A stretch of DNA of 64,000 nucleotides from Bacteroidota bacterium (GTDB taxonomy: Bacteria; Bacteroidota; Bacteroidia; Bacteroidales; FEN-979): positions 1-64,000 of the forward strand of contig JAPLDF010000065.1 in the NCBI GenBank assembly GCA_026391835.1, written 5' to 3'. Each line of letters starts with the position of its first letter. The stretch's first letter is position 1. Shown here in pieces: positions 32,622 through 40,916 of the stretch. The position numbers and the translations under genes were made by a program. Below the pieces are notes generated by a model. The model saw only the letters and a list, made by a program, of their open reading frames with translations, made no database searches and was not told the DNA's origin.

Positions 32622-34876
32622 TATTCAACGACCAGCTTTTGGATGTGAGTAAAAGTTGAATTATTGAACCTGACAAGATAAACTCCCTTGGGTAGGCCCG
32701 ACAGATCGAGATTAACAGAAGACGTCGATTTGACCGGCTCCTGAAAGGTGAAGTCGCGCAGCACTTGTCCCAGTGTTGTGAGCAGGGAGCCGGTTGTGGT
32801 TCCTGAAATACCGTCAATATTAATCCTTACCATATCCCTGGCAGGATTGGGATAAATGTGGATGTGCCCGGAAAGAAAAAGATCATCAATTCCCGTGCAG
32901 GCATCGAAAGAAAACAGGACATTGATGTTGCTGTTGGATTTGCAGCCATGCTTATTAATAACTTCAACCGAGTAAGATTGGGCATCGTACCCGATACCCG
33001 TTGTGCCAAAAGAGATCTGCTGAGCGGTGGAGCCGTTTGACCACAGGTAGGTTGAACCAGGGTTTCCGGCTGAAAGTTTTATCGTATCATATATGCATAC
33101 AGTGGTGTCGGGAGGCCCAAGATGAATGAGTGGCTCTGGATAAATAGCGACCTGGATACTTCCCTGGGTGTCATTAAACTGATCAGTCACTGTTACCGCA
33201 TAGGTCGTATTTACCAGAGGATTTACCATTGGATCGGGGTCGGCAGAAGTGAATCCGGGAGGGGTCGAACTCCATGAATATTCATAAAAACCCACATTTC
33301 CACCTCCGGCAGAGGCGTGCAAACGTGTTGAATCACCCCGGCATATTGAATCAGGAGTGGCGACCGGATTGACGTTTAGCGGCCCGCCGGTAACTTCTAT
33401 GGAAACATCGGCAGCATTATCACTGATACAGTTCGTAGCCAGGTCGGTAGCAACAAGCGAATATACTGTTGTTGCCGTGAGGTTGACCGTTTGGGGGTTC
33501 TGTTTGCCAGCATTGATGAGTTTGTCGGCTGGTGACCAGCTGTAATAATAGTTGCTGGTCCCGTTTAAGACCGATCCATTGAGAAATGTATATGTGCCGT
33601 ATGGAATTGATTTCGTGATACCGGCATCTGCGACAGGCAACGGGATTACCGTAACGGTCACCGAACCGGTCACCGTGTTATACCCGTCAAAGGCTAATAC
33701 CTGGTATGTAGATGTGACCGTTGGCGCAACTGTCGGATCCGGCATTGTCGAGGAGAACCCATTCGGGCCGGTCCACTGGTAGGTATAGTTCCCTGCCCCA
33801 CCTGAGCCGATGGCCTGAATCTGCGTTGATGCCCCGTAACAGATGGAAGACGGGTTTGCAACCGCATTCACCGCAAGCGCACCTCCGGCAATGTTGATTG
33901 TTACCATGTCGGTTGCCTGGCAACTGGCAGAATCGTCGGTAACAGTAAGAGTAAACACTTGAGTCGCAAACAGATTTACAGTTTGGGGATTCTGGATACT
34001 GTCGTTTACCAGTTTTGAGGAAGGAGCCCATTTATAGTGATAGGACCCGCTGCCTGCAAGACCCCTGCCATGCAGCCTGGTGGTTACGCCATTTAAAATG
34101 CTGGTATCGTTTCCGGCATTTGCCAGTGGATGATACACATGAACAAAAGTGGTGGAAGTATCGCTGCTCGGCTGCCCGCCCACAATAACACTGAGAAAAT
34201 ACTCCCCCGAATTGGCAGGTGTTGCATTGCTAATGGCAGGATTCTGAAGCTGGGAGGAAAATCCGGCGGGGCCCCACCAATGGTAGGTAGCTCCCGAAAT
34301 AGACTGGGCTGAGAATTGCAGTGTTTGTCCTGAGCAGATCGGGCTGTTGCTGATACAAGCAGGAGGCAGGATGGAACAATCGGTGGTGCCCGTACCTCCT
34401 GTTTGCTGAAAGATAATGTTGCAAGGCTGGTTAGAAAAATTCGTAATGATCAGCATATAATACTGGCCTGTTATTCCATTGGGGATGTTGCAGGTTTCAT
34501 ACGACAGGGTCGAATAGCTGCATGAAACAATTTTAGACTGGGTCAGCAGTCCGCAACAATCCTGGGAAGTAAATGGCCCCCAGCAGCAGAAATCAATATC
34601 TTTTGAAGGTTCACTGTGCATCTGAATGATGATATTGCCCGAGTTGGCAACCTTCATATAATACCATGCCGGATTTGGCCTGGTGGTTAGGCAACCATAA
34701 AAAGGTCCAATTTGTCCCGGAGGAGCATTCACGCCGGCCGGGAATGAATACAAAGTTCCGGTACAGAAAGGAGCTGCTGCTTCACAGGTGCTGTTGTTCC
34801 CTCCGCCACCCTGTTGGGCATAGCAAGCACCGTATATGACGAGCATCCCAATAAAAAGATACCAGCTTTTTTTCAT
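32621..34876 (-). CDS. PKD-repeat surface protein with T9SS type A tail
   Basis: 751 residues. Signal peptide MKKSWYLFIGMLVIYGACYAQ. A Cys-rich N-terminal domain (25-170) has CEAAAPFCTGTLYSFPAG, a DIDFCCWGPF segment and IMLITNFSNQP-like strands, a known Bacteroidota surface module. It is followed by three or four PKD/Ig-like repeats (about 180-640), each with a NPQTVNL(F/T)AT motif. A type A T9SS sorting domain ends it (HIYPNPARDMVRINIDG to KLVVE). It is the second gene of the operon that ends with tex, and 12 bp separate it from the small secreted gene upstream. Confidence 0.88.
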   Translation of the reverse strand: MKKSWYLFIGMLVIYGACYAQQGGGGNNSTCEAAAPFCTGTLYSFPAGVNAPPGQIGPFYGCLTTRPNPAWYYMKVANSGNIIIQMHSEPSKDIDFCCWGPFTSQDCCGLLTQSKIVSCSYSTLSYETCNIPNGITGQYYMLIITNFSNQPCNIIFQQTGGTGTTDCSILPPACISNSPICSGQTLQFSAQSISGATYHWWGPAGFSSQLQNPAISNATPANSGEYFLSVIVGGQPSSDTSTTFVHVYHPLANAGNDTSILNGVTTRLHGRGLAGSGSYHYKWAPSSKLVNDSIQNPQTVNLFATQVFTLTVTDDSASCQATDMVTINIAGGALAVNAVANPSSICYGASTQIQAIGSGGAGNYTYQWTGPNGFSSTMPDPTVAPTVTSTYQVLAFDGYNTVTGSVTVTVIPLPVADAGITKSIPYGTYTFLNGSVLNGTSNYYYSWSPADKLINAGKQNPQTVNLTATTVYSLVATDLATNCISDNAADVSIEVTGGPLNVNPVATPDSICRGDSTRLHASAGGGNVGFYEYSWSSTPPGFTSADPDPMVNPLVNTTYAVTVTDQFNDTQGSIQVAIYPEPLIHLGPPDTTVCIYDTIKLSAGNPGSTYLWSNGSTAQQISFGTTGIGYDAQSYSVEVINKHGCKSNSNINVLFSFDACTGIDDLFLSGHIHIYPNPARDMVRINIDGISGTTTGSLLTTLGQVLRDFTFQEPVKSTSSVNLDLSGLPKGVYLVRFNNSTFTHIQKLVVE

Positions 34877-34888
34877 AAGAACTTCTTA

Positions 34889-35317
34889 TTATTTGTATTT
34901 ATCGTTCTCTTTGAGCCACTCTGACTTCTGTTCATTTGACCAGGCGGATGACGTACCTGTTACCTTATTTTTGATATCCTCAAAGAGCTTCAGCACATCG
35001 TCCTCCTTGTTTTTCTTATTGGACATAAAGCAAACCCTGTTTTTGGTGACCACCGGATCGATGTTAACAAGCTCCTCAGACAAAAAGCTGAGGTTCATGA
35101 AAAAGACACGGTCAAAACGATCAGGCAATTTTGAGAAATCCAGCAAAAAGTAGTTATTCGTTGTATCCCTGCCAATGGTTAAGGCAAACTTCCCATTGAA
35201 ATCCTGGTTGGCATACTTTGAAATAAAAGCGGTGTCATCAGGTTGAAATCCTTCCTGCTGGGCCCTGGCAGTCAGACTTGCAGCAAATATCAGGGCAAGA
35301 AATAAAACACGGATCAT
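34889..35317 (-). CDS. Small secreted protein, unknown
   Basis: 142 residues. Signal peptide MIRVLFLALIFAASLTARAQ, then an acidic/basic mixed region without Cys. A central strand set (FALTIGRDTTNNYFLLDFSKLPDRFDRVFF) and a charged C-terminal helix are visible. I recognise no family. It is the first gene of the minus-strand operon that continues with two T9SS surface proteins and tex, so it may be a periplasmic helper of those proteins. That is inference. Confidence 0.65.
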   Translation of the reverse strand: MIRVLFLALIFAASLTARAQQEGFQPDDTAFISKYANQDFNGKFALTIGRDTTNNYFLLDFSKLPDRFDRVFFMNLSFLSEELVNIDPVVTKNRVCFMSNKKNKEDDVLKLFEDIKNKVTGTSSAWSNEQKSEWLKENDKYK

Positions 35318-35520
35318 CTGTCTTAATTTAGAGGTCTACAATCCTGGACTTTATAGCCAGGGTTACCAAACATGCTTTCTGACATGTATAAAATGCTGGT
35401 GTAAAGAAACTGGAAGCATTTACTCCCGAAATTCCATTTGCAAATAAATCAATGTTATGGTTTACAAAATTACAATAAAAAAAAGAACCCTCTGAAAATT
35501 ATCATGTTGGATTTGGCAGG

Positions 35521-36240
35521 CTACCAACCTGATGCAAGTATGTCAATAATATGGATGGTTTGAATAGGAAGGTTGTGCTTGTCAATGTAAGCTTGCTGAT
35601 TCATCAGGCAGGAAGAGTCTGTTGATACGATATATTCAGCTCCCGTTTCAAGGGCCCGGTTAACTTTTTGCTCAGCCATTGCAGAAGAAATCGGTTCAAA
35701 TTTTGCTGAAAAAGTCCCGCCGAATCCGCAACACACTTCATTTTCTTTCATCTCACGCAGTTCAAGCCCTCTTACATGCGACAGCAGTCTCCTGGGTTCA
35801 TCCTTCAGGTTGTATTCCCTGAGTGCGGCGCAAGAATCGTGGTATGTGACAACATGAGGAAAAGAGGCCCCTACATCCTCAACCTTCAATTCATTTATTA
35901 AAAAATCAGTAAATTCAAAGATGTTTTTTTTAAGCTGCTTATATTCCAAGTGATACGCAGTATTATGAAACAGCCAGCCATAGTAATTCCTTACAAATCC
36001 GATGCAGGAGGCAGAAGGGCCAACAATGGGGCGGTCGTTAGGGAAATCCTTCAGGAATTTCTCCCCCATCTGCTTGGCTTCATCCCAGAAACCACTGTTG
36101 AAAGCCATTTGCCCGCAACAGGTTTGGTTGCCGTTAAAATTCACCGCTATGTCCAGCTTCTCCAGGATTTTCACCATGTTCATCCCGGTTTCAGGATAGA
36201 CCTGGTCTACAAAACAGGGTATAAAAATATCAACTAACAA
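35521..36240 (-). CDS. lutA: LutA-like Fe-S oxidoreductase subunit
   Basis: 239 residues, two CCG domains with the cysteine motifs TCCGQMAFNSG and VCCGFGGTFSAKF plus an upstream Cys in IPCFVDQVYPE. The order IPCFVD...CCGQ...HDSCAALREY...CCGFGG...STDSSCLMN matches LutA/YkgE, the smaller Fe-S subunit of the LutABC L-lactate oxidation complex. lutB and lutC are not next to it here; the gene is alone, with its own minus-strand promoter at 36279. Confidence 0.92.
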   Translation of the reverse strand: MLVDIFIPCFVDQVYPETGMNMVKILEKLDIAVNFNGNQTCCGQMAFNSGFWDEAKQMGEKFLKDFPNDRPIVGPSASCIGFVRNYYGWLFHNTAYHLEYKQLKKNIFEFTDFLINELKVEDVGASFPHVVTYHDSCAALREYNLKDEPRRLLSHVRGLELREMKENEVCCGFGGTFSAKFEPISSAMAEQKVNRALETGAEYIVSTDSSCLMNQQAYIDKHNLPIQTIHIIDILASGW

Positions 36241-36278
36241 AATAGAGAATAAAATTGGTTCATTTGAAATTCACTTGT

Positions 36279-36286
36279 CAAAAGTA
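36279..36286 (-). promoter_or_regulatory. -7 promoter box of the lutA-like gene
   Basis: Minus-strand TACTTTTG, 38 bp before the ATG. Confidence 0.6.
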
Positions 36287-36362
36287 AGGAATTATGGGAC
36301 AGGTAAAGAGGTATGCCGAAAAAAGTTTACGGATTGGATTTATCCTCAGCTTTTCGCACAAA

Positions 36363-36400
36363 GAAAAGAGGCTGCCTCGTACTTTCGGGACAGCCTCCTT
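36363..36400 (-). terminator. Terminator after the 36421 gene
   Basis: GAGGCTG/CAGCCTC stem with partly paired loop. On the minus strand it ends in TTTTCTTT. Confidence 0.8.
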
Positions 36401-36420
36401 TTATTGGGGGATAAAATTAC

Positions 36421-36795
36421 CTAATCAATCCAAACACTGGCTGCAACATCCCAATCACATTTAATAATAACACCCCACTGTCCGTCGCTGATGGGTACGG
36501 AGAGAAGCTGATCAAGAAAAATCGTATAGGGACCCTTAACCACAATACCATCTTTAGCCAGCCACACCTTTGCAAAAACAGGAATTGGTGAAGTTGAACT
36601 CGATGAAATCACAACATCCATATCGCGTTTTTCACGGCCGGGGGTTCCATGAGAAAGACGCTCCTGGAAACCGGTGTTGAGTGCGGTCAGCTGGTAGTTA
36701 AAACTTGGAATAGGATTGATGTTGATGTGCTGTGCAAACAAACCGGTCAATCCTGCGATGAGAATAAAAGCTGCAATCAGGGTAATTTTTTTCAT
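36421..36795 (-). CDS. Small secreted protein, unknown
   Basis: 124 residues. Signal peptide MKKITLIAAFILIAGLTGLFAQ. The mature part has no Cys and predicts as a small beta-sandwich (SFNYQLTALNTGF, DMDVVISSSSTSPIPVFAKVWLAKDG, VIIKCDWDVAASVWID with one Cys near the end). No family is recognised. It is monocistronic with its own promoter (36847) and terminator (36363). Confidence 0.7.
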   Translation of the reverse strand: MKKITLIAAFILIAGLTGLFAQHININPIPSFNYQLTALNTGFQERLSHGTPGREKRDMDVVISSSSTSPIPVFAKVWLAKDGIVVKGPYTIFLDQLLSVPISDGQWGVIIKCDWDVAASVWID

Positions 36796-37101
36796 GGGGC
36801 TTAGGTTTTAAATATTAATTGAATGTTTTATGGTGTACGTTAAATTCAAAGTTAGGTTACAGGCATAACACACGCAATAGTGGAAATCCATAAATTCACC
36901 TTGTGGGAAACCGTAAGAAACCCTATCAAACGAAAATTTATTGCATTGATAAACAATACAATTATCATGTCAAATGGAAGACATTATGCTCGCCGGATTG
37001 TCAATCATTTTGGCGGGTTTTCACAAATAAAAACGCATATATGCGTTCTTTTTGTTAGAAAAAAGAAATAAAAAACGGGGAAGCAGGAGTTAGAAACAGT
37101 A
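36796..37101. other. Intergenic region
   Basis: 306 bp between two minus-strand genes. It holds the promoter of the 36421 gene (36847-36854). An open frame of 63 codons on the plus strand (36880-37071) has no start context, signal or family and is probably chance. Confidence 0.55.
36847..36854 (-). promoter_or_regulatory. -7 promoter box of the 36421 gene
   Basis: Minus-strand TAACTTTG, 51 bp before the ATG; fits TAnnTTTG. Confidence 0.6.
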
Positions 37102-37731
37102 TCAGATGATACCCTTTTCAAGCAAAATTTTTATCAGTTCTGCATTATTTTTTGCATCACACCGGTCGCGAACATGCTTGAGGGTTTTTTCGACAGTAGA
37201 GACACTTGTTTTTTTCGAATCAGCAATTTGCTGCTGGGTAAGCCCGGATGATAAAAGTATGACCAATTCCTGCTGATTTGGTGTCAAATGATATTTCTGT
37301 CCGGATAATACTGTTGCCAGTTTTTTCTCATAATCAGGTTCAACGAGCCCCGAAAAGACGATCTGACCCCTGATAACTTTCTCAAGTGTTGATTTAATTT
37401 CAGATTTATTGGTGCTTTTGAGTAAATAAGCCATCACCCCGGCTTCAAACATTTTACGTTGCCAGGAAGATGAATCCTCAGATGTAAAAATGACGATCGG
37501 TTTCCCATAGAATTTCTCTTTCAGCTTTTTAACATTCATCAGTGGATGTGCATCGGGAAGCCACAAGTCAAGCAGGAAAATATCAAAAGTATCCGTATTT
37601 GCCTTCAATACAGCATCATCTACACTAAATGCGTTGTCTGTTATCTCTATTCCATCCCTGGATGGTCGAAAAAGATTCTTTAATCCTGTAACGATCACCG
37701 GATGATCCTCAATGACAAAGAGTCTGATCAT
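37102..37731 (-). CDS. NarL/LuxR-family response regulator
   Basis: 209 residues. Receiver domain (1-120) with VIEDHPVIV, the phospho-acceptor Asp in FLLDLWLPDAHP, and Lys in YLLKSTNK. The C-terminal LuxR helix-turn-helix (about 145-205) reads LTPNQQELVILLSSGLTQQQIADSKKTS, with the SVSTVEKTLKHVRDR recognition helix region. The gene follows its kinase by 9 bp on the same strand, so they form one two-component unit. Confidence 0.94.
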   Translation of the reverse strand: MIRLFVIEDHPVIVTGLKNLFRPSRDGIEITDNAFSVDDAVLKANTDTFDIFLLDLWLPDAHPLMNVKKLKEKFYGKPIVIFTSEDSSSWQRKMFEAGVMAYLLKSTNKSEIKSTLEKVIRGQIVFSGLVEPDYEKKLATVLSGQKYHLTPNQQELVILLSSGLTQQQIADSKKTSVSTVEKTLKHVRDRCDAKNNAELIKILLEKGII

Positions 37732-37740
37732 GATTTGCCT

Positions 37741-39660
37741 TTAGCTTTTAATTATGTTTTTTTGCGCTACGGGAAAAATAATCTCCCATGATGTCCCCTT
37801 CCCCGGAGCAGTAGTTAAATTTGCCTGACCTCCAACCAGTTTGGCCCTTTCAAAAATATTTAAAACACCCATACTTGGTTTACTTTTCTCGCCCAGTGTA
37901 AAGCCGGACCCATTGTCGGAATACAAAAGAACAAGTTTCCCATTTTCCGTGTAAATTCTGATTTTCACCTGGCTATCCCTGGCATACTTCCCGGCATTTG
38001 TGAGTAACTCCTGTGTTATGCGGTAAAAGTGGAGTACCAGTTCATTCGGCAAATCCGACAATTCCTCCGGGATGTCAAGGTCTATCTTCATCCTAGATAA
38101 CTTTTGCATGTCTTCACATAAACCTGTGATCATTTCGCTAAAAGTGAAGTGTTCTATCATGGCCCTGTTCATGCGGTGTGAGATCTGCCTGATACTGGCG
38201 CCCAATTCCTTGATCCGTGCTTTTATCAGTTCTTTAATCTCAGGATCCGGGAAATCAATATTTTCGATGGTACCCGAAATTCCCAGAACAAGTTGCCCGG
38301 TAAGATCGTGCAACTCTCTTGCTGTCCTGCCCTTTTCTGTTTCCTCCATCTCAATGATCCTTTTTGCTGAACCAATCTGCTCCCTCTGGAACTTCACCCG
38401 GTTACGCTGTTGCAAAATAAGGGTTGTAAAAACGGAGGCAACTACCAGCAGAAGAGCGATCGCAAGCCACAGTTCTGTTTGCTGGAGGCGATTGCGCTGG
38501 ACAAGCAACTCCTTTTCTTCGTTTTGTATGATCAATTCCTTACTTTTCAGTTCAAGCAATGCATCCAGTAACCTGACCTGGTCGGACCCTTTCTTTAAGT
38601 TGTCAAGATCCCTCCTTTTCATTGCTTTCTTTTCAAATTCCCATGCTTTTTTATAATCCCCTTTCTGAACGCAAACATCAGCATAGGTATCATAAAGCGA
38701 TGACAACCAATCATTGTCATTCATTTCGAGGGCAGCCGGGATTGCAAGATCCCTCAAACAGGATTCAGCCTTTTGAACATCCTTTTTATCAAGGTAACTG
38801 TATGCCATATTGTTGTAGGCTCCAAAAAGGATTTTCGGCAAATTGGCATTGACAGCCAACTTAAGAGCCAGTTTATAATAGAACAAGGCAGAATCAGGAT
38901 TTACATGCTGGTTACCAATGTTGATATAGATATAAGCCATTTCCTCTTCAACACCATTGACTTTACTGAGATACTGCAATGCCTCCTTCTCGAGTGCTAT
39001 TGACTTCTGAACATCCATTTCAAATGGTTTCCTGGCCAGGTTCCCCATTGCGACACCTATTTGTTTGTACATTGTATCGTTTTGGGCTGCCTTAAGTGCC
39101 AATTCAAACATTTGGCGGGCGCTTTCATAATCCTGAATGTTGGTTTTGATGTTGCCTAATGCAATGTAAGCATTGGCAATGCCTTCAGGGTCCTTGACGG
39201 CTTTTGCCAGAACGATAGATGAATCCAGCAGTGAGATCGCTGTTTCATAATTATATGCTGCACTGTAAAAACTCGCAAGATTGTAAAAAATGTGAATCTT
39301 TTGATATACCAGGTGGCAACTGTCGGCCAGACGCAAAGCAAGGTTGTAGTAGAAATAGCTGGAATCTTTCTGGTTTTGCAGGTAGGCCTTGCCGATCCAT
39401 TTATAAGCATCTACCAGGTCGGGCTTGGATTTCGTTTGCAGTGCGATTGCCAAAGCCATTTTGGCATACTTTATTGAAAGCGGGTTGTTGCTTATCTTGT
39501 TTTTTTCAACCAGCATACCCAGCGCCTTAAGCGTGTCACCCGAGGCATAATTTACATTGGCCGTTACAGATGAGTTTGCAGTTGCAGTGTTTGTCCCCGA
39601 AGGAATAAGCAATACAACATTAAGCAAAATCAAAAAAAACAATTTCACCTGATTCAACAT
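37741..39660 (-). CDS. TPR-domain sensor histidine kinase (HisKA_3)
   Basis: 639 residues. Signal peptide or first membrane segment (1-28), about seven TPR repeats (50-350) facing the periplasm, a coiled stretch, one membrane helix (about 396-417), then HisKA_3 with the phospho-His in TARELHDLTGQLVLG and a HATPase_c domain (YSDNGSGFTLGE, GVLNIFERAKLVGG). This architecture is common in Bacteroidota, where the TPR region is thought to sense protein partners. It pairs with the NarL-type regulator at 37102. Confidence 0.94.
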   Translation of the reverse strand: MLNQVKLFFLILLNVVLLIPSGTNTATANSSVTANVNYASGDTLKALGMLVEKNKISNNPLSIKYAKMALAIALQTKSKPDLVDAYKWIGKAYLQNQKDSSYFYYNLALRLADSCHLVYQKIHIFYNLASFYSAAYNYETAISLLDSSIVLAKAVKDPEGIANAYIALGNIKTNIQDYESARQMFELALKAAQNDTMYKQIGVAMGNLARKPFEMDVQKSIALEKEALQYLSKVNGVEEEMAYIYINIGNQHVNPDSALFYYKLALKLAVNANLPKILFGAYNNMAYSYLDKKDVQKAESCLRDLAIPAALEMNDNDWLSSLYDTYADVCVQKGDYKKAWEFEKKAMKRRDLDNLKKGSDQVRLLDALLELKSKELIIQNEEKELLVQRNRLQQTELWLAIALLLVVASVFTTLILQQRNRVKFQREQIGSAKRIIEMEETEKGRTARELHDLTGQLVLGISGTIENIDFPDPEIKELIKARIKELGASIRQISHRMNRAMIEHFTFSEMITGLCEDMQKLSRMKIDLDIPEELSDLPNELVLHFYRITQELLTNAGKYARDSQVKIRIYTENGKLVLLYSDNGSGFTLGEKSKPSMGVLNIFERAKLVGGQANLTTAPGKGTSWEIIFPVAQKNIIKS

Positions 39661-39893
39661 GATTTCTTTAATAACATGATTTAATGTCTGTTATCATAGG
39701 CAAAATAAAGAAGTACCTCTTTGTCAATTCCCTAAACACATTGTTCAAAGGTATGAAATATTTCATAAAGTGAGTTTTCTCACACCGATTATATTTTTTT
39801 TTACATCAATCTAAAAATCCTGTTCAATCCAGGGATGCCTTGAACGGCAGCACATCCACCTTGAGAACGGAGCAGAAAACGTATAACCTCCTT
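39661..39893. other. Intergenic region
   Basis: 233 bp between two minus-strand genes. AT-rich in the first 150 bp; I see no clear promoter, terminator or small gene. Confidence 0.5.
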
Positions 39894-40781
39894 TTAAACA
39901 GGAGCATACTTGGTGTCAGGTTTATCCCTGATCGGAATGATGCCTGCCATATCACCAAGCACGTTCACAAGGTCGGAACCGGCCGGAACGACTATCTTGG
40001 AATTATCTTTCAAAGATGTTTCAAGTGCCTGAATTTTCCTCAGGATCTGTGCATTGCCGATAAAGTACTTTTCGGCAGCCTCATTTACCAATGCGATGGC
40101 CTGTGCTTCACCCTCTGCCCTGAGTATCTGCCCCTGCTTTACACCTTCGGCACGCCTGATTTCTGCCCGCTTCTCACCATCAGCCTTTGTTTCTGCTGCA
40201 GTTGCATAGTCAACAGCTGCAATCTTTTCATTTTCGGCCTTCACAATCTTGTTCATTGTTTCCTGGACATCCTTGGGCGGATCAATTTCCTTCAGCTCGG
40301 TACGAATGATCTGAATGCCCCAGCTCCTGGTCTCATCCAGCAAAGTTCCATGGAGTTCCTTGTTGATTTTTCCCCGCTCACTGTTGGCCGATTTCAGTGT
40401 CATAGTGCCGATGATGTTGCGGAGGGTGGTCCTTGCAAGGTTAACAATTTGATATTCAATATTATTAACATTATATTGTGAATTTTTTACGCTCTCCTCG
40501 TCATTTGTGATCTTAAAATAAACCTGGGCATCCACCTTTGCATTCAGGTTGTCGTTGGTGATGATCTCCTGTGGTTCAGCATTGATCATCTTCTCGGTGA
40601 TATTAACCTGGTACATTAAATCGATGCCTGGTATAATCCAATGAAACCCCGGATTGGCAAAACGGTTGTATTTACCAAAACGTTCGATAAGTCCACGATG
40701 TGTTGGACGAACGATACGGATACCTGAAAAAAAGAGCAACCCTATGGCTCCTATGATGATCAGAATAAAGACATTGTTCAT
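39894..40781 (-). CDS. Stomatin/SPFH (band 7) membrane protein
   Basis: 295 residues. N-terminal membrane anchor (4-22), an SPFH domain (about 25-200, with IVRPTHRGLIERFGKY and NLARTTLRNIIG), and a charged Ala/Glu-rich coiled coil (about 205-255, ETKADGEKRAEIRRAEGVK). It resembles QmcA and the paraslipin group that forms large membrane rings. NfeD, its common partner, is not adjacent. Minus-strand promoter at 40822. Confidence 0.93.
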   Translation of the reverse strand: MNNVFILIIIGAIGLLFFSGIRIVRPTHRGLIERFGKYNRFANPGFHWIIPGIDLMYQVNITEKMINAEPQEIITNDNLNAKVDAQVYFKITNDEESVKNSQYNVNNIEYQIVNLARTTLRNIIGTMTLKSANSERGKINKELHGTLLDETRSWGIQIIRTELKEIDPPKDVQETMNKIVKAENEKIAAVDYATAAETKADGEKRAEIRRAEGVKQGQILRAEGEAQAIALVNEAAEKYFIGNAQILRKIQALETSLKDNSKIVVPAGSDLVNVLGDMAGIIPIRDKPDTKYAPV

Positions 40782-40821
40782 GGCGATTTGGTTTAAGGTT
40801 TTGTTAATAAATATTTTGTCA

Positions 40822-40829
40822 CAAACTTA
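40822..40829 (-). promoter_or_regulatory. -7 promoter box of the stomatin gene
   Basis: Minus-strand TAAGTTTG, 40 bp before the ATG. Confidence 0.55.
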
Positions 40830-40916
40830 TAAAAATTTCACAATGAATCCTATTGACAATCGCAAAAATTGTATTGCAATATTTCCTAATTTCGCAAGAT
40901 ACCAAAAATCTTATCC

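Noticed and set aside
36880-37071. 63-codon plus-strand ORF in the 306-bp gap
   Set aside because: No recognisable domain, no promoter or ribosome-binding context, and a basic, low-information product; likely chance.
38072-38656. 194-codon plus-strand ORF opposite the TPR kinase
   Set aside because: It is antisense to the HisKA_3/HATPase region with no signal, motif or promoter.
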